This document shows, piece by piece, positions 47,404 to 58,715 of a stretch of DNA of 64,000 nucleotides. The position numbers and the translations under genes were made by a program. A model generated the notes under the pieces. That model was not told where the DNA came from, made no database searches, and was given only the letters and a program-made list of their open reading frames with translations. The stretch's first letter is position 1. Every line of letters begins with the position of its first letter. This DNA comes from Litomosoides sigmodontis (taxonomy: Eukaryota > Nematoda > Chromadorea > Rhabditida > Onchocercidae), in the NCBI GenBank assembly GCA_963070105.1, contig OY718804.1, positions 4,487,317-4,551,316 on the forward strand, given 5' to 3'.

Positions 47404-49573
47404 CTAAAAAAATGCCCGTGGATAATGAATTCGTTCATATTTCGGTGAAAAAAATTTTCCCTGTGTACCCGGTATATCTTTGTACCAAGGCAATACTGAG
47501 AAAGCTAGAATATGAAGGTCATGAAGTTCGAATTGTCTCCTTGTTCGTGAATACCGATAATCAAAATTACCGAATATCAAATGAGGCACGTTGTACGGAT
47601 ATTCATATGGCATAGCAATCTGATCCTTCGTTGATTTATACTTCTTATCAGCCTATAAAGTGTTCTGCTACATCTGATGAAATAATATTCAGTACAGCTT
47701 TCTGAATTGGAATAAATAAACAAAATCCAAGCATTAGACGAATTTAAAAAAGTATCTTTAGCACAATAAAAACTCACTACACTGTAAAGAATGTTTTTCT
47801 GATAGAGCGCACAACACATAACCGATAATGAATAAGTACTTGCTAAATAGACCCGGAAGAAATCCTGAATGGAGCCTGAAAATCCAAGTATTTGGTTACT
47901 TAAGTTTGGAACAAGGAATCAGTAATTTCATGGTCTTAGACAGCTTACACTAGCTACGAATCTGACTCGTTAGAATACAACACTACCAACAATGCAACAC
48001 TGTCATTCCCACATAGCAACAAAACTTCAAATCAAATCATTTAAATAAAATGCCCACACACCAGCTAATTTTAAAAGTAATAAACAATTTTGTCTCTCTA
48101 CTAAAACAAATGAAAAATAAGCAAAAATTGACCATAGAGGCCTGGGGCAACAGTGACAATATCTTGTTCAGTGATATTCAATAGCTCACGCTTTTCAGCC
48201 TCAAATTGTTCGACATGATGCATGTATTCCACAATAGGTTCAGCATTTTCATCACTTTCTATTAACCTTTTTAGATCACCCTGAAAATGACAGATTTGCA
48301 AAAAAAACTCATAAAAAATTAATGATGAAACTTTAAATTCAACTATCAGGCCAAAAATACGATACACGTCAACTTCTATGCACTTGGAACTTACAGTGTA
48401 ATACGTTTGGCACACCAGCTCGAACAATTTTCGAGTTCTTTCCATTAAAGCTTTTTGTTGAATATGATGAGCCATGTCTAACATAATACCAATTCGTAGA
48501 TTCGGTAACTTTTTCAACATTTCCAAGTATTTTATGATTAACTAGAAAAGAAAATGAATAAAAAAAATTTCATATTAATTCGAACATACGTTAGCTGACT
48601 TTACTAAGTTCAATATTGCAATTTAACTGCGCAGTTTAACTGTTGATTAGCTAATCACGAGGACAAAGCAAAGTCTTAATGAAACAAAATTTCTACTTGA
48701 AAGAAACTAAAATGCTCACATGAATTCGTGTAACGTCTGACCTACTTCGATAGCAGTCAAATGCTCGTTCCACACACCACTCGTTCTGCAATCATGAACT
48801 TGAAAATCACTTGCTTCGAATCAAATTTTTCAAATACCCAATTAAATACATACTGCTTTTTTCTAGTGAAAAAAAAGGATCAGAAATTTACTGAAGCCCA
48901 AGGAAGCGAACGCAGATTTCCAACTACCAGCACGTTATCTTCAGCTTTCTCTTGTGGTGGTGGTTTCAATCTTTCCCTCAAAATAAATAACATATGTATT
49001 TAATAGACTTGCCAAATTAAATTATAAAAAATATTGGATAGCTCTTCTCGGTAGGAAGTTAAATTCACTAACCAAACGGTTTTAACAGCATTCATTTCAG
49101 AATCCCAAGAATAACATTCGCGACAAATCTTATCGTAGTCATATTGGAATGGCGAATCGAAATGATCATTTTTGATGAGGATTGGTAAGCGTGGCCGAAA
49201 CACATACTTCGACTGTAACTCTTTTTCTTGATCATTTTCCTCATCATTTTTGAATTGTAATAAGCCATTATTAATGGCATAACTTGATTTGTGCAACGTG
49301 CACTGCCGTACAACTTTCGAATGGCGAAACAAAGAATCTGGAAGACATAACTAGCTTTGCCTAAAGTTGTACATTAAAATTTAAATCATTGAAATTAAAG
49401 AAAAATTAATTTGCCAAACTTGACGAAACGATTAATTCGTGTGACCAAACAACTCACTTATCACTCGATTTGAAAATACAAACGAAAAAAAACCCTATTT
49501 ATTTTTTTATCAACAAAATCGTTCCAATAATTTTCAGAAATATACCGAATACTCGAGCCCTGTTAAATGTCAT
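47404..49573 (-). CDS. Unrecognised 344-aa protein, possibly mitochondrial (complete, 8 exons)
   Basis: Exons (high to low): 49573-49546, 49337-49073, 48976-48892, 48785-48720, 48541-48395, 48280-48133, 47864-47818 and 47652-47404, all in phase. The N-terminus MTFNRARVFDSLFRHSKVVR is basic and amphipathic like a mitochondrial presequence. Later segments are YVFRPRLPILIKNDHFDSPF, KTVWERLKPPPQEKAEDNVL, NEWCVERAFDCYRSRSDVTR, a helical block KYLEMLKKLPNLRIGIMLDM, VAPGLYGFLPGLFSKYLFII and a Tyr/Arg-rich C-terminal 80 residues. I do not recognise the family; a mitoribosomal or respiratory-assembly protein would fit its style, but that is a guess. A strong acceptor (ATTACTTCAG) lies about 30 bases upstream of the start, so trans-splicing is likely. 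A three-codon upstream ORF overlaps the start codon. Confidence 0.82.
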
Positions 49574-49581
49574 TTTTTCAT
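49570..49581 (-). promoter_or_regulatory. Minimal upstream ORF overlapping the main start codon
   Basis: Reading the minus strand from 49581: ATG AAA AAA TGA. Its stop shares ATGA with the main start at 49573. Scanning ribosomes would meet the upstream ATG first and would have to reinitiate at the overlapping codon or bypass it. This can lower or regulate translation of the 344-residue protein. Confidence 0.5.
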
Positions 49582-50728
49582 TGTGAACTGCAGTGAAGCC
49601 TGAAGTAATTTGAAATAAAATTTAAAAAAAAACAATTTTAGAAAGTAGGATAAATAATTCTCAATGTTTTGATGAGGCAATAAAACATATCCGTTCAGTT
49701 CAAAGTCCTCCAATAATTTCAGTTAAAAATTCAAGCTATGCTTCAAGAATGTCCGAACAACAAAACAGAGAAATTAGCAATAAAAATATTTAATTCAGAC
49801 ATAACATAAATAAAATTTAAATGAAGACTTGCTACCGCTTCAGAAAATAAACTATCTCAGGGACACACAAAAAATTTGGAGTATAATTAAAATTATTTTA
49901 CCTATTTAAATGTTGAACTAAAAAAAAATCATCTGCAATTTAGTTTATTTAAAATACCATTAAAAAATCATCCTGAATACAAATAGTAAATTAATCACTT
50001 AAGGATGAGATATTTAAAATTGATCAATATCAATGGCATATTCAGTAAAAAATGTAAAAATTACTTCTTTTATCCATGTTGGGACAAACCATAGACAATT
50101 TAGCGAAATTTGTTAGAAAAAAAACAATGGCTTTTCATTTGGAACAATTATAACATTTTTTAAAGAAAATAAAAGGAAACAGTACATAATATTGGATTTC
50201 GGATTTAAAAATACGAAAATATGACGCATAAGGCTCCAAGGGTAAAATAATGAAATTGAATGCTTAACAAAAATTGAGTGAAGATTGCAGTTAAAGCATT
50301 GTAGCTTTAAAGTGAATTTAAATATGTGAAGCTGAAATAGTTTTGCTTGGATAAGCAAATCATCTTTTCCTATCGTAAGGTTAATCTGATCAGTGTCCTA
50401 ATTATACTTAAAAAACAAGCAGCCCTAGCTCACTGCTATGCTACTTATCTGTCAACAACATTCCAGCATTAATAACCCTGCGAAGATGAACAAACTATGA
50501 GAATCTCAAAGCTAACCTTAAAATCAAACTGAAATTAATATGAAAACCAGTAAACCTAGCAGAAAGAACGAAATTTTTAGATCTTGCTAACAATTTGTCA
50601 TCTTTTCTTTATAAAGCCAAATAACAATTAATTAAGATATTTACATTCAGTCAGCTATACGCGGGATAATAAAAAATTTTATAACGAAAAATAATCACCT
50701 ATATTTAAATGATTGTTTTAAGAAAATA
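49574..50728. other. Spacer between ODR-4 and the 344-aa gene
   Basis: AT-rich, no gene seen. It presumably holds the ODR-4 3' UTR. Confidence 0.5.
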
Positions 50729-53700
50729 TCAAGACGATAAAGTTTTCATCAAAAGATAGACAACAATCGATAACAAAGCAACAAGTGCTGCAATGATGAA
50801 ATAGTAATTTATAGAAGTTGCTTCACCAGCTTTATATATTGGAGGCAATATAACAGAACTTAAGCTCGATGTCGATGAACTGGATTGTTCCACACGGCTA
50901 GTCCTATCATCTTCATTCAACATGTTCAATAAATCGTTCCCATCCAAATGGCGTTCATTACTCACGTCTATGTCGTCTAAATATTTTACTACTTATTCTA
51001 ATGTTCCATTTCAAATTTGACTCAAAGCTAGTGGTGCAGGAAATGAATCGTAAAGAAAACTAAAAAAAACTATTGCAACATAATTTTTATAGCAAACAGT
51101 CATCCTACCCGAGCGTTATGAAGAATATAAAATTTGTCTCTAGATCAAGAAGAATTAACTTTAAAACTCTGGAAAACATTCTTCAAAAATATTACGACCT
51201 GGAGAAACCTTGAGAGTCAAAAATTCTGCGAAGGACTGCTGTGCATCATTAGCTGTATCACTTTCAAACAGATAATCAGTAAAAACGATTGCTCGTTGAC
51301 TGGGTAAAGAAAGATAAGCAGCACGAGGTAACTGATGTACCGCTAAACGATCCTTTGGTTCATCTTCGATCACATCAGTACTTTCGTAATGAAGTTCTTT
51401 GAAAAAGAGTTCACATATATTTGAAAAAACTCACAGATTGATTAAACAAATAGTTAATCCTTATAAAACCTTACTAGAATTCAGTTTTTGATCGTATAAA
51501 GAGAATTCATAATCTATTAAATTCATATTACCAAAAAAAATATATATATATATATATAGTGTAAGTTACCAGCTCTACCACATAATGATCGTATTATATG
51601 TTCCTTAACGGCATCAACTGCTTGACCAACGGTAGCTTTACTAGGAACTGCTGCTTTTGCAGCAATATCCACGATCAAATCAATGGTGCAGAATGAAGAT
51701 ATATTTCGATTAACCAAATCGTCTTCTCCACCTACAATTTTATTTAGTTTGCAATTACCTTATTTCCTCAAGGACATGTACAGATCCCGTGCTACTCGAC
51801 AGCTTTTTATTAAAGCAGGTACATAGCTATATTTGGAGAATGACTGATAATGACAGTAAATAGTTCACATCATAATTATACTATTACGATAACATCAATC
51901 CTCTGTCTCTTCCTTTTTTACGAAAATGCCAAAACTCGAAATAACTCACTTCAGTGAATGAAAAATTGAAAATGAGGGCAATAATGTACAGTACTGTGCT
52001 CGTACTTTGTGTAACAGAAATGACAAAGAAATGTGTTATCACAAACTATTTTAACAGCAGATAAAACGCACCGGCATTTAAAAATACTTCAACATTGAAA
52101 GTATCCATTCCTCGATTTTTTCGATCACGCGATCTCAGCAACTGATCTCGTGGTCGTGATAAGCCGTTTACTAATGCTACATCTGTTTTCAAAAGCTAAA
52201 AAAGGTTGCTCAATTATTTCAACTTTCAAGATATTGTAATAGCAACTAATCTCTGAAGTACAAAACTTAAAAACTTTAAGTCACAAAACCACCACTGTAT
52301 CTTTTAAACTCAGAAAGCTGAAAGTTTCAATACATATAACCAAACAATGATAAAAACACTTACACATTCAACCCATTCATGTATTGCATTTACAAACTGC
52401 TTGTTAAAATTCCAAACACCATCAGTCAAAGGTTCTGACAACCGAAAAGCAGCAGATGATTCCAGACGTATCCATTCCAACTTCAATAGGCGTTACTAGG
52501 CTTAACTCTTTTTACCATATCACTGATATACTACACTAGAGTATTACAAAAACAATATCTAAGACATAAAATATGATTGAAGGTTCATTATTTCAAACTA
52601 CTCGATTCACTTCTAATTCACTACCGCCAATTCTGTTGCATCTACTAAATATGAAGTACACTCTGATTAAAAAATCATTGAAAACAGTAGATGGAAAGCG
52701 TGCCATTAAAAACCAAATATGAAAACTGCAGATACCTGAGTAAAGCTCACTTTAGTTTGCGAACCAGCAGCACCTTTCCGACTGCAATCAACAATGCATC
52801 CAAATGGCTTCCCCAGCGGTGTATCAATTCCAACTAATGCCTGAAATTTATAATTTTAATGCAAAAAGTTATTGAAATCTTAGCTTAAATGTTCATTTTT
52901 TCCAAAAGTAACAACAAGTAAGGAAAGATAGAACAAACCAAATGATTATCAATGGGCCTAATGTTCAGAGAACTAAGCGCGTTATGACGTATTGCTATCT
53001 GAGAAAGAGCTCGAACAAGCATACAACGGACTTGTGCTGACTGCAATGAGGTTTTTGAATCGGCTAACCACAGCAAACCTAAAATGATGAGAACCTAGAT
53101 TTCACGATATGCCATACCTATACTGAATCAAGCACTAAGGAGATTGCAACAAATTTAAAGTGTACAGAAAATTCAGTCCGACATGAGGAATTAATTAACA
53201 AAGACGACTGTTATATAATTATGATTTTTCTAATACAGTAAACTTGGCAATTACTCTAATATTTGCTAAGTGCAGCATCATCAAGAGCACTTACCAACTA
53301 TCATCGTACCTCCAGGCAAAAATCTCAAAACACGAGATCCAGTATCAGCAATCCAATCAGCATCTACTAATTTCGAATAACTGTCACCAGTCTGTAAAAT
53401 TTCACTTCTAAATATGCTTGATTCTCAGCTAAACAAAAAAAAAACCCAGTAAATTTCTTTAATATCACTTCACAACATGAAAGGATAAGATTTTTTGAAA
53501 CATTCAGAGTCAGTAGAGAGAAGCCATGATATCACATGGAAAAAAACAATTACGAATAATGAGCACAATAAGAGTTATGAACGATTAGTCCAAGTGCAGA
53601 AAGCTTGAAAAAAAAGGACACCTCATCTTGCACTGTGTCAGGATGCGCGCACATTGCAACGTGCGCCACATGAAAATCCTCACCCATCTTCGAACCGATT

Positions 53701-53804
53701 AGGAACCCAGCGCTTCCACCAATGGCATACTTTCTTTGATTATCACAGTGTTCTCGTATATAACAATCCAATACAAATTCCAAGCATTTATCCAGTAGAA
53801 TCAT
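50729..53804 (-). CDS. odr-4: ODR-4 family membrane protein (complete, 9 exons, 457 aa)
   Basis: A tail-anchored ER protein. In C. elegans ODR-4 promotes folding and ciliary delivery of odorant receptors; the human orthologue ODR4 anchors the UFM1 protease UFSP2 at the ER. Exons (high to low): 53804-53622, 53391-53295, 53078-52939, 52840-52736, 52480-52364, 52195-52072, 51731-51570, 51396-51199 and 50976-50729, all in phase. Length is 457 against about 454 in human. Matching blocks: KYAIGGSAGFLIGSKMG near residue 30 (human VSGLLIGQCS), SRVLRFLPGGTMIVGLLWLA (SRMLPGGLLVLGVF), LEWIRLESSAAFRL, DAVKEHIIRSLCGRA (DAVQAVKRDIL), HQLPRAAYLSLPSQRAIVF with DYLFESDTAND (LPYRVFVPLPGSTVMLCDYKFD), and one C-terminal helix YYFIIAALVALLSIVVYLLM. 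The final join (51199 to 50976) yields VSPDDIDVSNERH. Confidence 0.92.
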
Positions 53805-54547
53805 TGCGCTTGTTAAGATAATTGAAGGTATTTTATAACATTTACTGGTAGAACTATCAAAAATTCTCTGAAAAATGTATTAGTATATTGAAGGGCAAGT
53901 AACATGTTGCATATGAAATCATATCCACTCCACTCCTGCGCTTTAGTAATTATCGTTATTTTTATTAATACTTTATACGGCCGCTCATTAATACCGCATA
54001 TTAACTGCTTCACTCAAAGAGAGAAATATTTATTTGACATGTTTAAATAAAAGCACAAATAGAGGACAATAGTGTACAGCTTCTAACCATTGAGATACAA
54101 GATATTTAAAGCAGTGAATAGAGAACATTAGCATGACTAATAAACTATTGAGTATCAAAATTTATACTTTGTACGAAATTTAAAGGTTGACAGAAGATAA
54201 GTACCATAAATCAAGCCAAGTTTTCGATCGCCACACTAGTTTTTGCGTGTCCTATAATTCGAAGAATTAAACAAAGTAACAGTCGCTATTTCTACCAACA
54301 AGAAAAATACTAATACATACGCACTGGACATTATTTGTTGAATAAATTTTGTAAATCATATTGTGCTGTATCCTACAAATTTAATACGAGATTTTCAATG
54401 AAACAAGCATCAACAATTACAACAATGGCGTAAAATATGAACATCTAAATATAATGAGGCAACGAAATCTGACGGCAAGAAATGTTAGTAAGGATCAACC
54501 TAATAAATTTTGATGCATATGTAAGTTATTCAAAAATTTAAAGTTAC
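53805..54547. other. Short spacer between RING gene and ODR-4
   Basis: About 740 bases. It contains the unresolved last exon(s) of the RING gene. Candidates begin after GTAG near 54373 and after TATAG near 54252. No separate gene is seen. Confidence 0.4.
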
Positions 54548-55810
54548 CTTTTTGCTGTTTGCCTGCCGAGCACGAAAGCGCCAACTAAGCCAGCAACAAT
54601 AGTAGCTACTTTGAGGAAATGTACCCAGTTGACGTCTTCAGTAGGTGAATGCAATTCTTCTGTGTGGTCCTTGAATTAGTTTATGTCACTGACAGATATT
54701 TTAAGGACTTATTGATTAAAGAAGCCCCATAATATCATGATATCAAACATGCACACTCCATACACAAACACACACACACACACAGACTTACGAGGTTTCT
54801 TTAAACATTATACGAAACAAACTCAAGATGGTTTCTGGTCCCATATCCGGAATCAATTTTTAAATCATTTCTATCAAAAAATAACTTGGCGATTTTGTGC
54901 AGGTGCTGAGGGTCTCGGGTTCTCACAGTAGGTCACCATTCCTTTGCCGTAGATCGGAATAACCTAAAAAATAAATTTTTACTGAAATCAAAACAGCAGG
55001 TATATCTAGCTGTGCTTTTTTATTCTTTAAATAAAACAATAAACAAGCGAAATGCTCTAAAGCTTGAAAGATGAGATATATTTCAAGTTTTACGATAATA
55101 CGGAAGTTTCTAAACAGACGGTCTGTTAATAACTGAATAAAGCACATCAAACGCAAAACAATGTTAAAGATACAGTCCCAGTTTTTTTATGAGTAATGTT
55201 TAGCCTCCATTTTCCAGTGATAAAATTTCCATACAATCTACTACAACAGTCTCCATAAACAGGGTTTCACTTCAGCAGCACCATTCCAACTATCAATTTC
55301 ATCATACAATACTTGGATTGTGCTAAATTCATCGAACAGTTTACTGTGGTAGTTTTGAATTCGGTCTATATCCTATCACACTTATAAACGAGCCAGCAAA
55401 CGTACGTCGCCATCTCGTACACGTCTTTTGCAGAAGGGACACTGTTTCTTGCTGCATGCATACTTGCTCAACCACTCATCAATACACTCCCAGCAATAAA
55501 AATGGCCACAGCTAAGAACGACGGGATTCACTGCCTCTTTGTAGCAGATACTACATTCGTATCTAAAACTATGACAGCATTATTCTAACAAAAAAGAGTT
55601 CGTAGTATTTTCTAGAATTAAAAGATCATGTAAAAGAGAAAATTTGGACTTTCGTTAAAACAGAAATCAATAGAGCTTCCAAATTTTCGAAATTATATAT
55701 TCCAATGAGACTTCAAAGTTGTTATGAAAATGTTAAGAAATATACAAGAAAATCTATTAATAGTGAAATACTTTGAATCGTCCTCATTGATATTGTCAGT
55801 TTTAGATATG
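54548..55810 (-). CDS. RING-finger membrane protein, putative E3 ubiquitin ligase (5' and 3' ends unresolved)
   Basis: Exons (high to low): 55810-55772, 55562-55406, 55372-55271 and 54669-54548, phases consistent. The RING is complete: ECSICYKEAVNPVVLSCGH then FYCWECIDEW then QCPFCKRR, giving C-x2-C, C-x-H, C-x2-C and C-x2-C zinc ligands. It is closest in style to RNF5/RNF185, whose members work in ER-associated degradation. An acidic linker SKTDNINEDDSK precedes it. It is followed by DIDRIQNYHSKLFDEFS, reminiscent of the segment after the RING in RNF170, and then a membrane helix FLKVATIVAGLVGAFVLG. The first coding exon (with ATG) and the last residues were not identified. It lies directly upstream of odr-4 on the same strand. 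Confidence 0.78.
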
Positions 55811-57639
55811 CTATAATGTTCGCGATATTTTTGAGATGTGGACATCAACAAACCAGAGACAAATAAAATTATGTTCGTTCCTGTCGCTCAATCCTAAAAC
55901 TTCTAACAAAAGTCTTACCACTTGCCGTAGGCATATTCAAATATAACCTCAAGTGTATAATCATGACGTTTATTACAAACTTTTGAAAGTAATAAGTTAT
56001 GATCGGGATATCACGTATACTTTCAATATTGCTTAAAATTTCCCCAATACCTTTTGATAAATGATATAACCTACAGGAATATTCAAATATAAGCTCAAAT
56101 ATTTTTTTTAGTGATATCTCTATCGATATTCAGAAGGCTTTATTTTTGTATCCAACTGCTACAAATCAGTCTATCACATATTCGCTGAAATAACAGCGAA
56201 AACTGATATCAACTGGCCACTGGCCACTGACCACTTCTCAGGAATCGTTTTTGTGACTAACTAATTCCCGTCAATATTTAATCAGTCCTCAGCACAAAAA
56301 TAATCTTTCTTAAACATACAAATCTACTTTTCCCCTTCCCAAAAGTTACAATTTGTAAAACTTCCCCATTCATTCAACAACAAGATATTTCGGAAACTCG
56401 TAGAGCACACAGTTATCTTCCGCGCTAGCAGAACGATACCGATGAGCTTGATTTCCAGAAAGATGCATCGTCGATGCATGCTACGAACTGTGAAAGAGCT
56501 TTTGCAAAAGTAAATTTCCGTTTAGGAAGGATTGTTTTGTTGTCAACACCGTGGGATTGCTTTTTTTCTTTGTCGGTAATTCGGTAATGAAGTAAACTGC
56601 TCGTTACTATTCGAAATTGGATTAATTTTTGATCAGTTTCAAGTTTAGTGCAATGCAGCATTTGAAATGTTCGATGTATTGAGAGAGGAACGTTGTCTGA
56701 AGCAGTAATTCCAAAACATATTTGTAAGCATTTGAAACTTCCTAGGTTCAAAAAAAATGATAAAGTATAATTTCCTTCTCTGAAGAGAAATAATTACCAG
56801 CGGCACCGCTAAAATAACATTTAAAAAATTGAAAAATTGAATGCTTGCAAAGAAAAAATTTGAAAACATCCGTAGGAATGCTACCTGAAAGAAACACTTT
56901 CAATAACCTTTTTAAATTAGAAGCTTCTTGTTGGGGATCAACAAGTGTATCATACAAAACTGCAGTTGAAATGACCAGACACAAAAGTGATAACAATCTT
57001 GAAACATCTCTAGCATCACTCATCAAATTATTCGATTCGTTCGTTCCTGACAAGTTCCTTGCAAGTCAACCATGCCGATCCTTATGTCGCTGCTTCAACG
57101 TCAGGATGAAAATTAAAAAGTTCATCGAAATTTTCCGAGTTGACTTGTCTTACAGTCTTACAGGACGTCTCACAGTTTTACGACTAAACATTAAAGATAA
57201 CCTGGCACTTAATAGCTGCCTTAAATATTTTCCCAACAAGTTCTCACGTATGTTGAAGAGGACAAATAAGTTGTTGAAGTAACTGATCTTTTCCTGTTTT
57301 ACAGGTAGTACTACACTCTTAAGCGATTCACTTTGGGAGGAATATTTTTGCAAAGAAATTAGATCGTAACGTTTGCTAATTTTGTTATACTAATCAGACT
57401 CGTAAATGCAAACTTCCAAATTGAAACTTTCGATTTCCCAATTCACAAGACTTGTTTGCCTTATGTCAATGACGGATGATCAGAGTTACTTGTTACTGAC
57501 GAAAATAATGCTAATTCACAAACGAAATTTCTCATTGTCAGCTTAGCTAGCTGGGCAGAGGGGACCTTTGAAATCTTTAACTGAACAAATTATAATGTTC
57601 TCAACGAAGCCCATAAAGTATCAAAGATTGGAAGGCGAG
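55811..57639. other. Upstream of RING gene; possible unresolved minus-strand gene
   Basis: Coding-like minus-strand segments occur between about 57330 and 56430. They are TGKDQLLQQLICPLQHTARL, then SDARDVSRLLSLLCLVISTA with VLYDTLVDPQQ, then an 80-codon frame containing LIQFRIVTSSLLHYR. The first two have the feel of a peroxisomal PEX11-type protein (a short GKDQL helix followed by RLLSLL helices), but the joins require very short introns and I cannot build a clean model. The plus-strand 145-codon frame at 56845-57282 is probably its antisense shadow. The remainder (55811-56400) shows nothing. Confidence 0.3.
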
Positions 57640-57723
57640 GCAGCGATGGCCGAGTGGTTAAGGCGTTGGACTTAAGATCCAATGGACGCTAAGTCCTCGT
57701 GGGTTCAAACCCCACTCGCTGCA
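57640..57723 (+). tRNA. tRNA-Leu (anticodon UAA)
   Basis: An 84-nt class II tRNA. The acceptor stem GCAGCGA pairs with TCGCTGC, followed by discriminator A. D-arm TGGCCGAGTGGTTAAGGC. The anticodon stem-loop TTGGA-CTTAAGA-TCCAA has anticodon TAA. A long variable arm carries GGACGCTAAGTCC, and the T-arm is GTGGGTTCAAACCCCAC. The GGTTAAGGC and GGTTCAAAC blocks are the internal A and B box promoter elements for RNA polymerase III. A TTTT stop signal follows about 25 bases downstream. No intron. Confidence 0.97.
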
Positions 57724-58715
57724 AAGTTGACTTACGTAAGAAGTCGCTTTTAACTTAACGTTACAGTAAAGGCTACCACGCGACTTCCGATTTTTGACAA
57801 ATATAGAGGTTTCGTTCCATTATTAGACACAAACAATTAATTGGACAGAGAGAGTGGTCAGTCGAATTCTCAAACGGTAGTTCAGCATAAGCAGTGTAAA
57901 ATGGATAGTTAAGCATAGTGTTACGGTGCGTTATCGTATGGATGAATTGTAACCACGTGTTCTTAAAGTAATGAAGAAGCTCTCTGTGACTAATGAGGGT
58001 TGGGGCTACTTGAATGTTCCAATTAATGCGTGACTTAATTCCTTACTAACCTGCCTTCCTACACGTCTAATTTATGGTAGTACGCTTCATCAACAAAACA
58101 AGTTTATTAATGTGGTAATAAACAAAGTAAGCTAATGAAATATTTCGTTGCATGAAAAAGAGCACTAAACAAAGCTGCGAAACTAAACAGTTAGAAAAAA
58201 AGATGGAACGCACTACAATCAGTTAAATGTTACATTGTTAGTGTCAATTCTAAACTTAAAAATTTTTTTCCAATTTATGGCACTTATTTAACTGATTTAA
58301 AATCCATTGAAAATCAATGCATATAGCTAATTTCCGTGTAATTTCAGCAATAATTTAGCTTATTTCGTAGGTTGTTTGATCTTCATCTGCCTCGATCAGT
58401 TAATAGCCCAACACTTTCCATCGGCAGTAATAATGCTAATTTATCAAATATCATTTCCAATTGCTAATAAATACAGTAGCAGTTAATGGTGGGACATCGG
58501 TCCGAGAATGTTCGATTTCAGTTTGATCTATCATTCTCATTTTATGTGTTTCCACTCGCATCTTTCCCCTCCTAATTCATTTCAATAAAGTAATCCTATA
58601 AATGAGCTGTTACTTCACTTCTCTCCGTTTTAGAAATTAGACAATTTCTACCGCACGCTCTGCAACTTCTATTTTACACCATACGGATGTGATAGCTTAA
58701 TTGAATAACTGTAAA
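57724..58715. other. Intergenic, no gene seen
   Basis: AT-rich sequence between the tRNA and the APMAP-like gene. No frames or repeats of note. Confidence 0.6.

Noticed and set aside
47322..47615. 97-codon plus-strand frame
   Set aside because: Antisense shadow of the well-supported terminal exon of the 344-aa gene.
56845..57282. 145-codon plus-strand frame
   Set aside because: No motif; likely antisense to coding-like minus-strand segments. Not excluded entirely, but not supported.
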